57,023 nt of DNA from Hydrogenophilales bacterium 16-64-40. GTDB lineage: Bacteria; Pseudomonadota; Gammaproteobacteria; Burkholderiales; Thiobacillaceae. Positions 43,932 to 52,384 of this stretch are shown in pieces (position 1 is the stretch's first letter; every line of letters starts with the position of its first letter). Made by a program: the position numbers and the translations under genes. Under the pieces are notes generated by a model. The model saw nothing but the letters and a program-made list of their open reading frames with translations, ran no database searches and was not told where the DNA came from. The stretch lies in the NCBI GenBank assembly GCA_002256995.1, contig NCGX01000015.1:1-57023 (forward strand), in the 5' to 3' direction.

Positions 43932-45371
43932 ATGAAACACAGCCTTCAACTCAAGCTCGGTCAGCACCTTACCCTGACACCACAACTGCAGCAGTCGATT
44001 CGGCTGCTGCAGTTGTCGACGCTCGAATTGAATCAGGAACTGGAGCAGATGCTGCAGGATAATCCGCTGCTGGAACGCGAGGACGAGAACGAAGACGCAG
44101 CCATCCTGGCGGCGGCCGAAGTCCCCGCCCACACGGCCGAGGCCGAGGCGCAGAGCACGGAAGCCCCACAGCCCGAAAGCTCCGAATCCGACCCGGTGAC
44201 CTCGCTCGACGATTCCGACTGGAACGACTACAGCACGGCCGGCAGCAACGACGAAGACAACGACTATGAGCAAGGCCCGGTATCGGGTTCAAGCTTGCGC
44301 GAACACCTGCTGAACCAGTTGATCGTCAGCCCGCTGATCTTGCGCGACCGCACCCTGGTTGCTGCGCTGATCGACGACCTCGACGAAGCCGGCTTCCTCA
44401 CCCAGCCGCTGGAAGACATCACTGCCAGCCTGCGGGACGAGCTCGAGGAACTCGAGCCCGAAGAGGTCGAAACCGCGCTCAAGCACCTGCAAAACATGGA
44501 CCCGACCGGGGTCGGCGCGCGCAATCTGGCCGAGTGCCTGACCCTGCAACTGCGTGCCCTGCCCCCCGACACGCCGGCACGCGACGCTGCCATGCGGCTG
44601 ACGGCGCACTATCTCGATCTGCTCGCCGCGCGCGATGTCGGCAAGCTGAAGAAAATGCTCGGGATCGACGACCCTGCGCTGCGCGCGGCGCGGGCCCTGA
44701 TCCTGTCCCTGAACCCGCGACCCGGCGCGGCCTTCAGCACCGACGAAACGCACTACGTCATTCCCGACGTCTATGTACGCAAGATCAAGGGGATGTGGAT
44801 CGCCACCCTCAATGCCGACGCGATGCCCAAGCTGCGCGTCAACCGCGTCTACGCCGACATCCTGGCGCGTCACCGCGAAAACGGCGGCAGCCAGCTAGCC
44901 AGCCAGTTGCAGGAAGCACGCTGGCTGATCAAGAACGTGCAACAGCGCTTCGACACCATCCTGCGCGTCTCGCAGGCCATCGTCGACCGCCAGAAGCAGT
45001 TCTTCGAGCACGGCGATGTGGCGATGCGCCCGCTGGTGCTGCGCGAGATCGCCGAGACGGTGGAGTTGCATGAATCGACCATTTCGCGCGTCACCACGCA
45101 AAAATTCATGATGACGCCGCGCGGCCTATACGAACTGAAGTACTTCTTCGGCAGCCATGTCGCCACCGACAACGGCGGCGCCTGCTCGTCGACCGCGATC
45201 CGCGCACTGATCAAACAGCTGATCGCCGCCGAAACCGGCAAGAAACCGCTGTCCGACGGCCAGCTGGCCGACGTGCTCAGCCAGCAGGGCATCGTGGTGG
45301 CCCGGCGCACCGTCGCCAAATACCGCGAACTGCTGCAAATCCCCCCCGCCAACATGCGCCGTGCGCTTTGA
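43932..45371 (+). CDS. rpoN: RpoN, sigma-54 factor
   Basis: The 479-residue protein has region I (LGQHLTLTPQLQQSIRLLQL and LEQMLQDNPLLER), an acidic region II (about 50-115), the core-binding region and the DNA-binding region with HESTISRVTTQKFMMTPRG. The RpoN box ARRTVAKYRE, which contacts the -24 element, lies near the C-terminus. It directs transcription from -24/-12 promoters together with activators such as the NtrC-family regulator in this window. Its neighbours hpf, ptsN, hprK and rapZ are the classical rpoN companions. Confidence 0.98.
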   Translation: MKHSLQLKLGQHLTLTPQLQQSIRLLQLSTLELNQELEQMLQDNPLLEREDENEDAAILAAAEVPAHTAEAEAQSTEAPQPESSESDPVTSLDDSDWNDYSTAGSNDEDNDYEQGPVSGSSLREHLLNQLIVSPLILRDRTLVAALIDDLDEAGFLTQPLEDITASLRDELEELEPEEVETALKHLQNMDPTGVGARNLAECLTLQLRALPPDTPARDAAMRLTAHYLDLLAARDVGKLKKMLGIDDPALRAARALILSLNPRPGAAFSTDETHYVIPDVYVRKIKGMWIATLNADAMPKLRVNRVYADILARHRENGGSQLASQLQEARWLIKNVQQRFDTILRVSQAIVDRQKQFFEHGDVAMRPLVLREIAETVELHESTISRVTTQKFMMTPRGLYELKYFFGSHVATDNGGACSSTAIRALIKQLIAAETGKKPLSDGQLADVLSQQGIVVARRTVAKYRELLQIPPANMRRAL

Positions 45372-45525
45372 TCGCAAACGCTTTTCCGCGCCGCCCCGGC
45401 CAAAAGACCGCGCCACGCTTGAATGTGCCCCGCTTTCGTCTCACAATGAAATCGAGCGCAATGGATCGCTCCTGAAAGCAGGATAGAAATCCGTTTCAGT
45501 TTATCAAGCAGACTTAGGAGGCTCT

Positions 45526-45861
45526 ATGAATTTGACGATTTCCGGTCATCACCTGGAAGTGACCCCAGCCATCCGCGACTATGTTTCCGAGAAGCTCGAC
45601 CGCGTCAAACGCCACTTCGACCATGTCATCAACGTGACCGTGATCATGCAGGTGGAAAAGCTGGTGCACAAAGTGGAGGCCACCCTGCACGTCAAGGGCC
45701 ATGATTTCCACGCGCACAGCGAGGACGACAACATGTATGCCGCGATTGACTTTCTGGCCGACAAACTGGATCGCCAGATCGTCAAGCACAAGGAAAAAAT
45801 CACGGATGTCCACCAGGCCAGCGGCGGTGTGAAACATCAGCCGACAGAAACCGCCGCTTGA
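45526..45861 (+). CDS. hpf: Short-form ribosome hibernation promoting factor
   Basis: A 111-residue protein of the YfiA/HPF family: MNLTISGHHLEVTPAIRDYV, KLDRVKRHFDHVINVTVIM and DMYAAIDFLADKLDRQIVKHK-like segments (the last begins NMYAAID). It inactivates and stores ribosomes as 100S or 70S particles in stationary phase. A strong AGGAGG lies five bases before the ATG. The 154-base gap after rpoN holds a small GAGCG/CGCTC hairpin and no gene. Confidence 0.95.
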   Translation: MNLTISGHHLEVTPAIRDYVSEKLDRVKRHFDHVINVTVIMQVEKLVHKVEATLHVKGHDFHAHSEDDNMYAAIDFLADKLDRQIVKHKEKITDVHQASGGVKHQPTETAA

Positions 45862-45890
45862 CGCCGAGCCGTCCGAATTGAGGCAAACCC

Positions 45891-45916
45891 GCCCGGACAC
45901 GCTCCGGGCGTATAAT
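45891..45916 (+). promoter_or_regulatory. Hairpin abutting a TATAAT box upstream of ptsN
   Basis: A perfect 7-bp stem (GCCCGGA/TCCGGGC, loop CACGC) at 45891-45909 is followed one base later by TATAAT (45911-45916), a perfect -10 box about 40 bases before the ptsN start. No clear -35 box is seen. The hairpin could also act as a weak terminator for hpf. Confidence 0.4.
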
Positions 45917-45957
45917 TTCCAGGCGCCGGACTCCCTTCCCCCGGCTTCGCAACTGGC

Positions 45958-46413
45958 ATGAACCTAATCGCTCCCCTTATCACGCCCGACACCGCCTTGC
46001 TGGACATGAGTTTCTCCAGCAAGAAGAAGCTGTTCGAACACGCTGCCGAGCTGCTCGCCGAGGCCCACGGGCTCAAGTCCACCGACATCTTCACCAGCCT
46101 GTTCGAACGCGAACGCCTGGGTTCGACTGCGCTGGGCTACGGCATTGCCATTCCGCACGGCCGCATCAAGGGCCTGAAGGATGCCAGCGGCGCGTTTTAC
46201 CGCCTGAAGACCCCGCTCGAATTCGACGCCCCCGACAACCAGCCGGTATCGCTGTGCTTTATTTTGCTGGTTCCCAAGGATGCCAACGAACGCCACCTGC
46301 AGATTCTGGGCGAACTGGCCCAGCTGTTCGGCGACGAGGCCATGCGCACAAAATTGCTGACGGCCGACACCCCGTCTGAATTGATCGCGCTGCTCGAGTC
46401 GTGGTCGAGCTAG
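45958..46413 (+). CDS. ptsN: PtsN, EIIA-Ntr of the nitrogen phosphotransferase system
   Basis: A 151-residue PTS EIIA type 2 domain with the phospho-accepting histidine in YGIAIPHGRIKGLKDA and the surrounding segments LFERERLGSTALG and PVSLCFILLVPKDANERHLQ. PtsN is a regulatory phosphoprotein involved in potassium, nitrogen and envelope control rather than sugar transport. It lies between hpf and hprK, as in other betaproteobacteria. Confidence 0.95.
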   Translation: MNLIAPLITPDTALLDMSFSSKKKLFEHAAELLAEAHGLKSTDIFTSLFERERLGSTALGYGIAIPHGRIKGLKDASGAFYRLKTPLEFDAPDNQPVSLCFILLVPKDANERHLQILGELAQLFGDEAMRTKLLTADTPSELIALLESWSS

Positions 46414-46424
46414 CCGCGCGGCGC

Positions 46425-47375
46425 ATGGACGAACCCAGCCAGGTTTCGGTCGAAACCCTGTTTCGCGACATGGCGGAACAACTGGCCATGCAGTGGATCG
46501 CAGGACGCGACGGCGGCAAGCGCAGCCTGTCTTCCGAAACCATCCAGAAGCCGACGCTGGCCCTCATCGGACACCTTAATTTCGTGCACCCGAACCGGGT
46601 ACAGGTACTGGGTTGCGCCGAAATGGACTATCTGAACGGGCTCTCGGCGCCGGCGCTGCAGGATGCCATCGATCACCTGTTTTCGACCGAGCTCGCGGCC
46701 ATCATCATCTCCAACTGCGAATCCATACCGGACGTTTTGCGCGACAGTGCCGAACGCACCGAAACCCCGCTGTTCACGTCACCGCTTCCCAGCCCGATCC
46801 TGATGTCCTACCTGGGGCATTACCTGACGCAGCGGCTGGCCGAGGAAACGTCGCTGCATGGCGTATTCCTGGAAGTGCTCGGCACCGGCGTCCTCATCAA
46901 GGGCAACGCCGGCGTCGGCAAGAGCGAGCTGGCGCTGGAGCTCATCTCGCGTGGCCATCGGCTGGTCGCCGACGACGTGGTCGAACTCAAGCACGTCGCG
47001 CCCCAAACGCTGGAAGGCAGCTGCCCGCCGCTGATCCGCGATTTTCTCGAAGTGCGCGGCCTGGGCATTCTCAACATCCGCTTCCTGTTCGGCGAAATGG
47101 CGGTCAAGCCGCAAAAGAATCTCAATCTCATCGTCGAGCTGGTGCATCCGGAAGAGGTGGGCGAGGTCGGTCTCAACCGGCTCGACATGGTGGCCTCGAC
47201 CGAGACCATCCTCGACGTTGCCATTCCCAAGGTACGCATCCCGGTGGCGGCCGGTCGCAACCTCGCGGTGCTGGTCGAGGTCGCGGTGCGCAATCACCTC
47301 CTCAAACGCCGGGGCGTCAATCCAGTCGAGCAGTTCATCCAGCGCCAGCAAGCAGCCATCAACGAGGGCAGCTGA
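46425..47375 (+). CDS. hprK: HPr kinase/phosphorylase
   Basis: HprK phosphorylates a serine of HPr and removes that phosphate. The 316-residue protein starts MDEPSQVSVETLFRDMAEQL and contains the N-domain core LNFVHPNRVQVLGCAEMDYL. It then has Walker A GNAGVGKSELALELI (about 160), DDVVELK, and the HprK signature around LEVRGLGILNIRFLFGEMAV. A GTG 24 bases upstream overlaps ptsN and is less likely. It is followed directly by rapZ; no ptsH or ptsI is present in the window. Confidence 0.94.
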   Translation: MDEPSQVSVETLFRDMAEQLAMQWIAGRDGGKRSLSSETIQKPTLALIGHLNFVHPNRVQVLGCAEMDYLNGLSAPALQDAIDHLFSTELAAIIISNCESIPDVLRDSAERTETPLFTSPLPSPILMSYLGHYLTQRLAEETSLHGVFLEVLGTGVLIKGNAGVGKSELALELISRGHRLVADDVVELKHVAPQTLEGSCPPLIRDFLEVRGLGILNIRFLFGEMAVKPQKNLNLIVELVHPEEVGEVGLNRLDMVASTETILDVAIPKVRIPVAAGRNLAVLVEVAVRNHLLKRRGVNPVEQFIQRQQAAINEGS

Positions 47376-48212
47376 GTGCAGATCGTTCTGGTCTCTGGAC
47401 TGTCGGGGTCGGGCAAAAGCATCGCCATTGCGGTGCTGGAAGATGTCGGTTTTTACTGCGTCGACAACCTGCCGCTGGCCATGCTGCAGCCGCTGGTCGA
47501 CTATCTGCGACGCGAAGGCCACACGCGTATCGCCATCGCCATCGACGCACGCAGCAGCGCGAGCTTTTCGCAATTGCCGCAGGTTGCCGAAGCGCTGCGC
47601 GAACAGGGCGCCGACCTCAGGATGGTCTTTCTCGAAGCCAAGACGCTGACGCTGGTCAAGCGCTTTTCCGAAACGCGGCGGCGCCATCCGCTGTCCAGCG
47701 ACAGCGTGTCGTTGCAGGAAGCCATCCAGCTCGAGCGCGAGATGCTCGCCGACATCGCGCCGCTGGCGCACCGCATTGACACCAGCGACCTCTCCGCCGC
47801 TGCGCTGCGGTTGTGGATCAAGGACCTGATCGGACAGGACCGTTCGCGCATCACGCTCCTGTTCGAGTCCTTCGGCTTCAAGCACGGCATTCCGCTCGAC
47901 GCCGACCTGGTGTTCGACGTGCGCTGCCTGCCCAATCCGCACTATGTCGCCGAGCTGCGCCCGCTCACCGGGCGCGATCAGCCGGTGAAGGATTATCTCG
48001 AGTCCAGTCCCAACGCCATGGCGCTCTTGGCCGATATCCGCGGCTTTGTCGAGAACTGGCTGCCGTGCTTCATCCGCGACCATCGCGCCTACCTGACGGT
48101 CGCCATCGGCTGCACCGGCGGCCAGCACCGCAGTGTCTACTTCGCCGAAACGCTAGCCGCCGCCTTCCGCGAGCGCGAGCAGGTGCTGGTGCGCCACCGC
48201 GAACTCAGCTGA
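47376..48212 (+). CDS. rapZ: RapZ, nucleotide-binding RNase adapter/GlmZ-type regulator
   Basis: A 278-residue RapZ protein: Walker [20 protein letters not shown] at residues 8-26, [18 protein letters not shown], and the C-terminal domain with [20 protein letters not shown] and [12 protein letters not shown]. In E. coli RapZ controls amino-sugar synthesis through small RNAs and RNase E; whether that applies here is unknown. The GTG start abuts the hprK stop. Confidence 0.96.
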   Translation: MQIVLVSGLSGSGKSIAIAVLEDVGFYCVDNLPLAMLQPLVDYLRREGHTRIAIAIDARSSASFSQLPQVAEALREQGADLRMVFLEAKTLTLVKRFSETRRRHPLSSDSVSLQEAIQLEREMLADIAPLAHRIDTSDLSAAALRLWIKDLIGQDRSRITLLFESFGFKHGIPLDADLVFDVRCLPNPHYVAELRPLTGRDQPVKDYLESSPNAMALLADIRGFVENWLPCFIRDHRAYLTVAIGCTGGQHRSVYFAETLAAAFREREQVLVRHRELS

Positions 48213-48583
48213 TGACGATGAAAATCCTGCGCGCCGGCGACATCGGCGTGCTGCTGGTCGGCACAGGCCTGGTGGCCGCGCTGACGGTGTATGCATGGGG
48301 CGGTGATCGCGGCGCCACCGCCGTCATCCGCGCTGCCGGCCAGGTGGTCAAAACCGCCCCCCTCACCCACGCGCAAAGCGTCTCCGTCGACGGCCCGCTC
48401 GGCACCACACGGATCGAGATCGAACCCGGGCGCGCCCGCGTCGCGGCCGATCCGTCGCCGCGCCAGCTGTGCGTGAAACAGGGCTGGCTCACCCTTTCCG
48501 GGCAGGCGGCGCTGTGCCTGCCCAACCAGGTCAGCCTTGAAATCCGGGGTCGCGCCCCCGCCTATGACACGCTCGGCTATTGA
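48212..48583 (+). CDS. NusG domain II-containing membrane-anchored protein
   Basis: A 123-residue protein with one N-terminal membrane helix (about 8-28, GDIGVLLVGTGLVAALTVYA) and a small beta domain with two Cys (RQLCVKQGWLTLSGQAALCLP). These features and the pairing with a Gx-family gene fit the NusG domain II (DUF1312) family, extracytoplasmic proteins unrelated in function to transcription factor NusG. The ATG shares one base with the rapZ stop; a second ATG six bases later is also possible. It overlaps the next gene by 20 bases. Confidence 0.78.
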   Translation: MTMKILRAGDIGVLLVGTGLVAALTVYAWGGDRGATAVIRAAGQVVKTAPLTHAQSVSVDGPLGTTRIEIEPGRARVAADPSPRQLCVKQGWLTLSGQAALCLPNQVSLEIRGRAPAYDTLGY

Positions 48584-49124
48584 ATTGCCGGTCACCGCCG
48601 ACGACCGCCGCATTGCGCGCCTGGCGGCGCTGGCGATCGGCCTGACGCTGGCCGAGGCGGCGATTCCGAGTCCCATCCCCGGCGTGAAGCCGGGGCTGGC
48701 CAACATCGTCATCCTGCTGGTGTTGCTGCAATACGGCTGGCGCGCGGCAGCCTGGGTGTCCGCGCTGCGCCTGCTGGCCGGCGGCCTGCTGCTCGGCAAC
48801 CTGTTCGCGCCGGGCTTCTGGCTGGGGGCCGCCGGCGCGCTTGTCAGCCTGGCGGTGCTGGGGCTGGCGCGCCACCTCCCCGGCCGCTACTTCGGCCCGG
48901 TCAGCCTGTCGGTACTGGCGGCGTTCGGGCACATCGGCGGCCAGCTCGCGCTGGCCGGCATCTGGCTCTTGCCCGCTGCGGCATTGCTCAAGCTGCTGCC
49001 GGTATTCGCCGCCGCCGCGCTGATTTTTGGCGCGGTGAACGGCGTCATCGTGGCGCGCCTGCTTGCCGCTCCTGCCGCATCCGGGCGACAATCCGGGTCA
49101 TGCACCCCACCGTCAAAACCGTAA
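48564..49124 (+). CDS. Gx-family membrane protein (heptaprenyl diphosphate synthase component I-like)
   Basis: The 186-residue protein has about five membrane helices and the family segment [20 protein letters not shown] near the N-terminus, followed by [20 protein letters not shown]. Families of this type (Gx transporter) resemble substrate-binding components of ECF transporters; no substrate is known. The start at 48564 overlaps the preceding gene by 20 bases; a start 27 bases upstream is possible. Its end overlaps ubiX by 25 bases. Confidence 0.8.
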   Translation: MTRSAIELPVTADDRRIARLAALAIGLTLAEAAIPSPIPGVKPGLANIVILLVLLQYGWRAAAWVSALRLLAGGLLLGNLFAPGFWLGAAGALVSLAVLGLARHLPGRYFGPVSLSVLAAFGHIGGQLALAGIWLLPAAALLKLLPVFAAAALIFGAVNGVIVARLLAAPAASGRQSGSCTPPSKP

Positions 49125-49720
49125 CCCTGGCGCTCACCGGCGCCTCCGGCATGGCCTATGGCCTGCGTCTGCTCGAATGCCTGCTGGCCGCCGACGTGCG
49201 CGTCTACCTGCTGCTGTCGCAGGCCGCCCACATCGTCGCCAAACAGGAGCTCGGCGTGGCGCTGCCGGCACGCGCCGGCGACCTCGAAAAACAGTTGAGC
49301 GAAAGCCTGAATGCACGCGACGGCCAGCTGCGCGTGTTCGGCCGCGAGGATTGGAATGCGCCGGTTGCGTCCGGCACCAATCCGGCCGATGCGATGGTGG
49401 TGTGCCCGTGCTCGATGGGCACGCTCGCCGCCATCGCCCACGGCCTGTCCGACAACCTGATCGAGCGCGCGGCCGACGTAATGCTGAAAGAGCAGCGCAA
49501 ACTCATTCTCGTTCCGCGCGAGGCGCCGTTTTCCACCCTGCACCTGGAAAACATGCTGAAGCTGTCGAGGATGAATGCGGTCATCCTGCCCGCCAACCCC
49601 GGCTTTTATCATCATCCGCAATCGGTCGAAGCCATCGTCGATTTCATCGTCGCGCGCATTCTCGACCAGCTGGGAATCCAGCACGAACTGATGGCACGCT
49701 GGGGGGCAGGCGATGCCTGA
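49100..49720 (+). CDS. ubiX: UbiX, flavin prenyltransferase
   Basis: The 206-residue flavoprotein makes the prenylated FMN cofactor used by UbiD-type decarboxylases. It has [20 protein letters not shown] at the N-terminus, [20 protein letters not shown] in the middle, and [19 protein letters not shown], matching UbiX/Pad1. It overlaps the Gx-family gene upstream and the LON-domain gene downstream (8 bases). Confidence 0.95.
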   Translation: MHPTVKTVTLALTGASGMAYGLRLLECLLAADVRVYLLLSQAAHIVAKQELGVALPARAGDLEKQLSESLNARDGQLRVFGREDWNAPVASGTNPADAMVVCPCSMGTLAAIAHGLSDNLIERAADVMLKEQRKLILVPREAPFSTLHLENMLKLSRMNAVILPANPGFYHHPQSVEAIVDFIVARILDQLGIQHELMARWGAGDA

Positions 49721-50294
49721 CACCCTGCCCCTGTTCCCGCTCAATACCGCGGTCTTCCCGGGCGGGCTGCTGCCGCTGCGCATTTTCGAGCAGCGTTATC
49801 TCGAGATGGTCAAACAGGCCATCGCCGACAACACACCGTTCGGTATCTGCGCAATCCGCGAAGGCAGCGAGGTCGGCACCCCGGCCGTTCCCTACGCGGT
49901 CGGCACCCGCGTGCACATCACCGACTGGGACATGCCGCAGACCGGCATCCTGCACATTGAAACGCAGGCAGCGGAACGCTTCATCGTCCGCAGCACCCGC
50001 ACCGAGCCCAGCGGCCTGCTGATCGGCAGCGTGGACGCGGTCAGTGTCGAGCCCGCCATCGCCGTTCCCGAGGAACTCGAGCTTGCGGTCGAAATCCTGC
50101 GGCATATCATCGACGAATACGGCGATGCACGTTTTCCCGCACCGCACGAATTCGGCAACGCCGTGTGGGTCGGCTACCGGCTGTCCGAAGTGCTGCCGCT
50201 CAAGCGCTCCATCAAGCAGAATCTGCTGGAGATGAACGACAGCGTGGTACGCCTGCGCATCCTCACCGAATTCCTCAAGAAGCAGATCAACTGA
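49713..50294 (+). CDS. LON substrate-binding domain protein
   Basis: A 193-residue stand-alone LON N-terminal domain: [33 protein letters not shown] and [13 protein letters not shown] at the start, and a helical C-terminus ([20 protein letters not shown]). There is no AAA+ or protease domain, so it is not Lon itself. Such proteins are common and of unknown function; substrate or peptide binding is inferred. It overlaps its neighbours by 8 bases and 1 base. Confidence 0.9.
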   Translation: MPDTLPLFPLNTAVFPGGLLPLRIFEQRYLEMVKQAIADNTPFGICAIREGSEVGTPAVPYAVGTRVHITDWDMPQTGILHIETQAAERFIVRSTRTEPSGLLIGSVDAVSVEPAIAVPEELELAVEILRHIIDEYGDARFPAPHEFGNAVWVGYRLSEVLPLKRSIKQNLLEMNDSVVRLRILTEFLKKQIN

Positions 50295-50845
50295 TGGCGC
50301 GTTTTTATCCTGCGCTTCTAGACAAGCATCGCGCCTTCATCGCCGCACAAAAGCTTTTCTTTACCGCGACCGGCACCGCCAGCAGCCATCTCAACCTGTC
50401 GCCCAAGGGCATGGACAGCCTGCGCGTGCTGTCCGACGCCTGCGTCGCCTACCTCGACCTCACCGGCAGCGGCAACGAAACCGCTGCCCATCTGAAGCAC
50501 GACGGCCGCATGACGCTGATGTGGTGCAGCTTCGACGCCGACCCGTTGATCCTGCGCCTGTATGGGCGCGGCCGCGCGGTACGGCGACAGGATGCCGAAT
50601 GGGGCGAGCTGCGCCGCAACTTTCCCGCCCTGCCGGGCGAACGCCAGCTCATCGTGCTCGACATCGAATCGGTGCAAACTTCGTGCGGCTACGCCGTGCC
50701 GAGGTACGCCTACCAGGGTGAACGTGACACCCTGGCGCGCTGGGCCGAGAAGAAAGGGGCGGTGGGTTTGCTGGATTACTGGCGCGAAAAAAACCAGGTC
50801 AGCATCGACGGCCTGTCCACCGGACTGCTGGAGGATGCCAGATGA
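50294..50845 (+). CDS. Pyridoxamine 5'-phosphate oxidase-family protein
   Basis: A 183-residue split-barrel flavin-binding protein: FYPALLDKHRAFIAAQKLFF, SHLNLSPKGMDSLRVL, YLDLTGSGNETAAHL and RMTLMWCSFDADPLILRLYG. These match the subgroup of PNPOx-like proteins of unknown substrate rather than true PdxH. The C-terminus (WAEKKGAVGLLDYWREKNQ) is also typical. One-base overlap with the LON gene and four with the next. Confidence 0.88.
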   Translation: MARFYPALLDKHRAFIAAQKLFFTATGTASSHLNLSPKGMDSLRVLSDACVAYLDLTGSGNETAAHLKHDGRMTLMWCSFDADPLILRLYGRGRAVRRQDAEWGELRRNFPALPGERQLIVLDIESVQTSCGYAVPRYAYQGERDTLARWAEKKGAVGLLDYWREKNQVSIDGLSTGLLEDAR

Positions 50846-51042
50846 AACAAATTTCGATTCTGCTGGGACTGCTCCTGAGCGCCTGCGACCCCACCCCGCC
50901 GCCGCCCGAAACAGAACGCCAACCCAACCCGGCGTTCGAAACCCAGATTCAGGCGATGGAAAAAGCGCGCGCGGTCGAGCAGCAGGTCCGGGACGCCGCC
51001 GATGCGCAGCGCCAACAGGTGGAAGCGGCAACCCAGCCCTAG
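50842..51042 (+). CDS. Small lipoprotein
   Basis: A 66-residue precursor with a short lipoprotein signal and lipobox LLSAC (Cys15), then a Pro-rich spacer (DPTPPPPETE) and a charged helix rich in Gln, Glu and Ala that could form a coiled coil. The ATG overlaps the preceding stop as ATGA, which argues that it is translated. No family recognised; function unknown. Confidence 0.65.
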   Translation: MKQISILLGLLLSACDPTPPPPETERQPNPAFETQIQAMEKARAVEQQVRDAADAQRQQVEAATQP

Positions 51043-51114
51043 GCTTCCCCCAACCCCCGGAGAAATCCGGGTACCTCCAGACTGCGGCCGGGCCGCATCG
51101 GCTAAACTGTCAGC

Positions 51115-51315
51115 ATGTTGAAATGGCTGGTCACCCTGATTGCAGCCCTGCTGATCTTGGGCCTGCTCGCCCCCTGGCTCAACCGCCTGGGCCTGGGGCG
51201 GCTGCCGGGTGACCTGCGCGTCAAGCGCACGCGCGGCACCTTCTACTTCCCCATCACCAGCGTCATTCTCATGTCGCTGCTGCTCTCGCTACTAGCCTAT
51301 CTGTTGGGTCGATGA
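51115..51315 (+). CDS. DUF2905 small membrane protein
   Basis: A 66-residue protein with two membrane helices (about 3-20 and 47-63) around the conserved loop GLGRLPGDLRVKRTRGTFYFP, which defines DUF2905. Function unknown. The stop overlaps the greB start as ATGA. Confidence 0.9.
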   Translation: MLKWLVTLIAALLILGLLAPWLNRLGLGRLPGDLRVKRTRGTFYFPITSVILMSLLLSLLAYLLGR

Positions 51316-51878
51316 ATAAAGCATTTGTTAAGGAATCCGACGCGGCCGACGCCGACGCCGAAGAGGACATCGTCGCCGCGCCGACGCTGCCCGTCGGGTC
51401 GAAAAACTACATGACGCCCGCTGGCTACGCGCAGCTCGATGCCGAATTCAATCAGCTGTGGAAAGTCGAACGGCCCAAGCTGGTGGAGACCATCTCCTGG
51501 GCCGCCAGCAACGGCGACCGTTCGGAAAACGGCGACTATATCTACGGCAAGAAACGCCTGCGCGAGGTCGACCGGCGCATTCGCTTTCTGTCCAAGCGAC
51601 TGGAGCACGCCGAGGTGGTCGATCCCGCCCGCCGCGAAGCCACCGACCAGGTGTTTTTCGGCGCCACCGTCACCATCGCGGATGCAAGCGGCAAAGAGTC
51701 CACCTACGCCATCGTCGGTATCGACGAGGCCGACGCCGGGCGCGGCCGCATTGCGTGGATTTCGCCGATGGCGCGCGCGCTGCTGAAGGCGCGCGAAGGC
51801 GACTCCGTCAGCGTGCAGACGCCGGATGGCCGGCGTGAGGTGGAAATTGTCGAGGTGCGCTACCAAGCCATCGACTGA
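51312..51878 (+). CDS. greB: GreB transcript cleavage factor
   Basis: The 188-residue protein has a GreA/GreB coiled-coil domain with NYMTPAGYAQLDAEFNQLW and the acidic tip ASNGDRSENGDYIYGKK, then the FKBP-like C-terminal domain (FFGATVTIADASGKE, ISPMARALLKAREGD). The tip inserts in the RNA polymerase channel to cleave backtracked RNA. The KxVERPKLVETISWA spacing and the long N-terminus favour GreB over GreA. It overlaps the DUF2905 gene. Confidence 0.93.
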   Translation: MNKAFVKESDAADADAEEDIVAAPTLPVGSKNYMTPAGYAQLDAEFNQLWKVERPKLVETISWAASNGDRSENGDYIYGKKRLREVDRRIRFLSKRLEHAEVVDPARREATDQVFFGATVTIADASGKESTYAIVGIDEADAGRGRIAWISPMARALLKAREGDSVSVQTPDGRREVEIVEVRYQAID

Positions 51879-51967
51879 GAAAGATTCATAATTGCTGTAA
51901 TGGCGGGCGGCTGAAGGACTCGCATGATCAAAAACAACCCCCATACTCCCATCGCTTTCACGAGGTC

Positions 51968-52372
51968 ATGATGAAATCCTTTCATATCGCTACGAGTCTC
52001 TTTCTGCTTGCCACGCTGGCCGCCTGTGGCGACTCCGGTGCCCCGGACGGCAAAGCCGATACCGCCCTGACGGAATCGCCCGCACAACCTGGCAGCAATC
52101 CTGCCGACATCCTGGCTGCGCTTCCGCCCGAAGACCAGCCTTACGGCCTGGATGTCTATACCGCCAAGTGCGTGCAGTGCCACGGCAATCTGGGGCTAGG
52201 CAGCGACAACAATCCAGCGCTTACCGGATTGACGCGGTCAGCCATGCAGCAAAAATTGCTGGCCTATCGCGCGGGTCAAACCCTGGGCCCGCAAACCGCA
52301 GTGATGGCCAAAGCCGTGGCCGGCCTCAGCGATGCGGAGATCGCCGCGGTCTCGATCTACGCCGGGGAATAA
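51968..52372 (+). CDS. Lipoprotein c-type cytochrome
   Basis: The 134-residue precursor has a lipobox LATLAAC (Cys20), a low-complexity linker and one haem site CVQCH (Cys68, Cys71, His72). A later Met in TAVMAKAVAGLSDAEI could be the distal ligand. It looks like a small membrane-tethered class I cytochrome with a periplasmic electron-carrier role. GAGG lies two bases before the first ATG and five before the second (51971), so the second may be used. Confidence 0.85.
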   Translation: MMKSFHIATSLFLLATLAACGDSGAPDGKADTALTESPAQPGSNPADILAALPPEDQPYGLDVYTAKCVQCHGNLGLGSDNNPALTGLTRSAMQQKLLAYRAGQTLGPQTAVMAKAVAGLSDAEIAAVSIYAGE

Positions 52373-52384
52373 GCCAGTCAGTTT

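Noticed and set aside
45452-45470. GAGCG/CGCTC hairpin between rpoN and hpf as a terminator
   Set aside because: The stem is only 5 bp and no T run follows.
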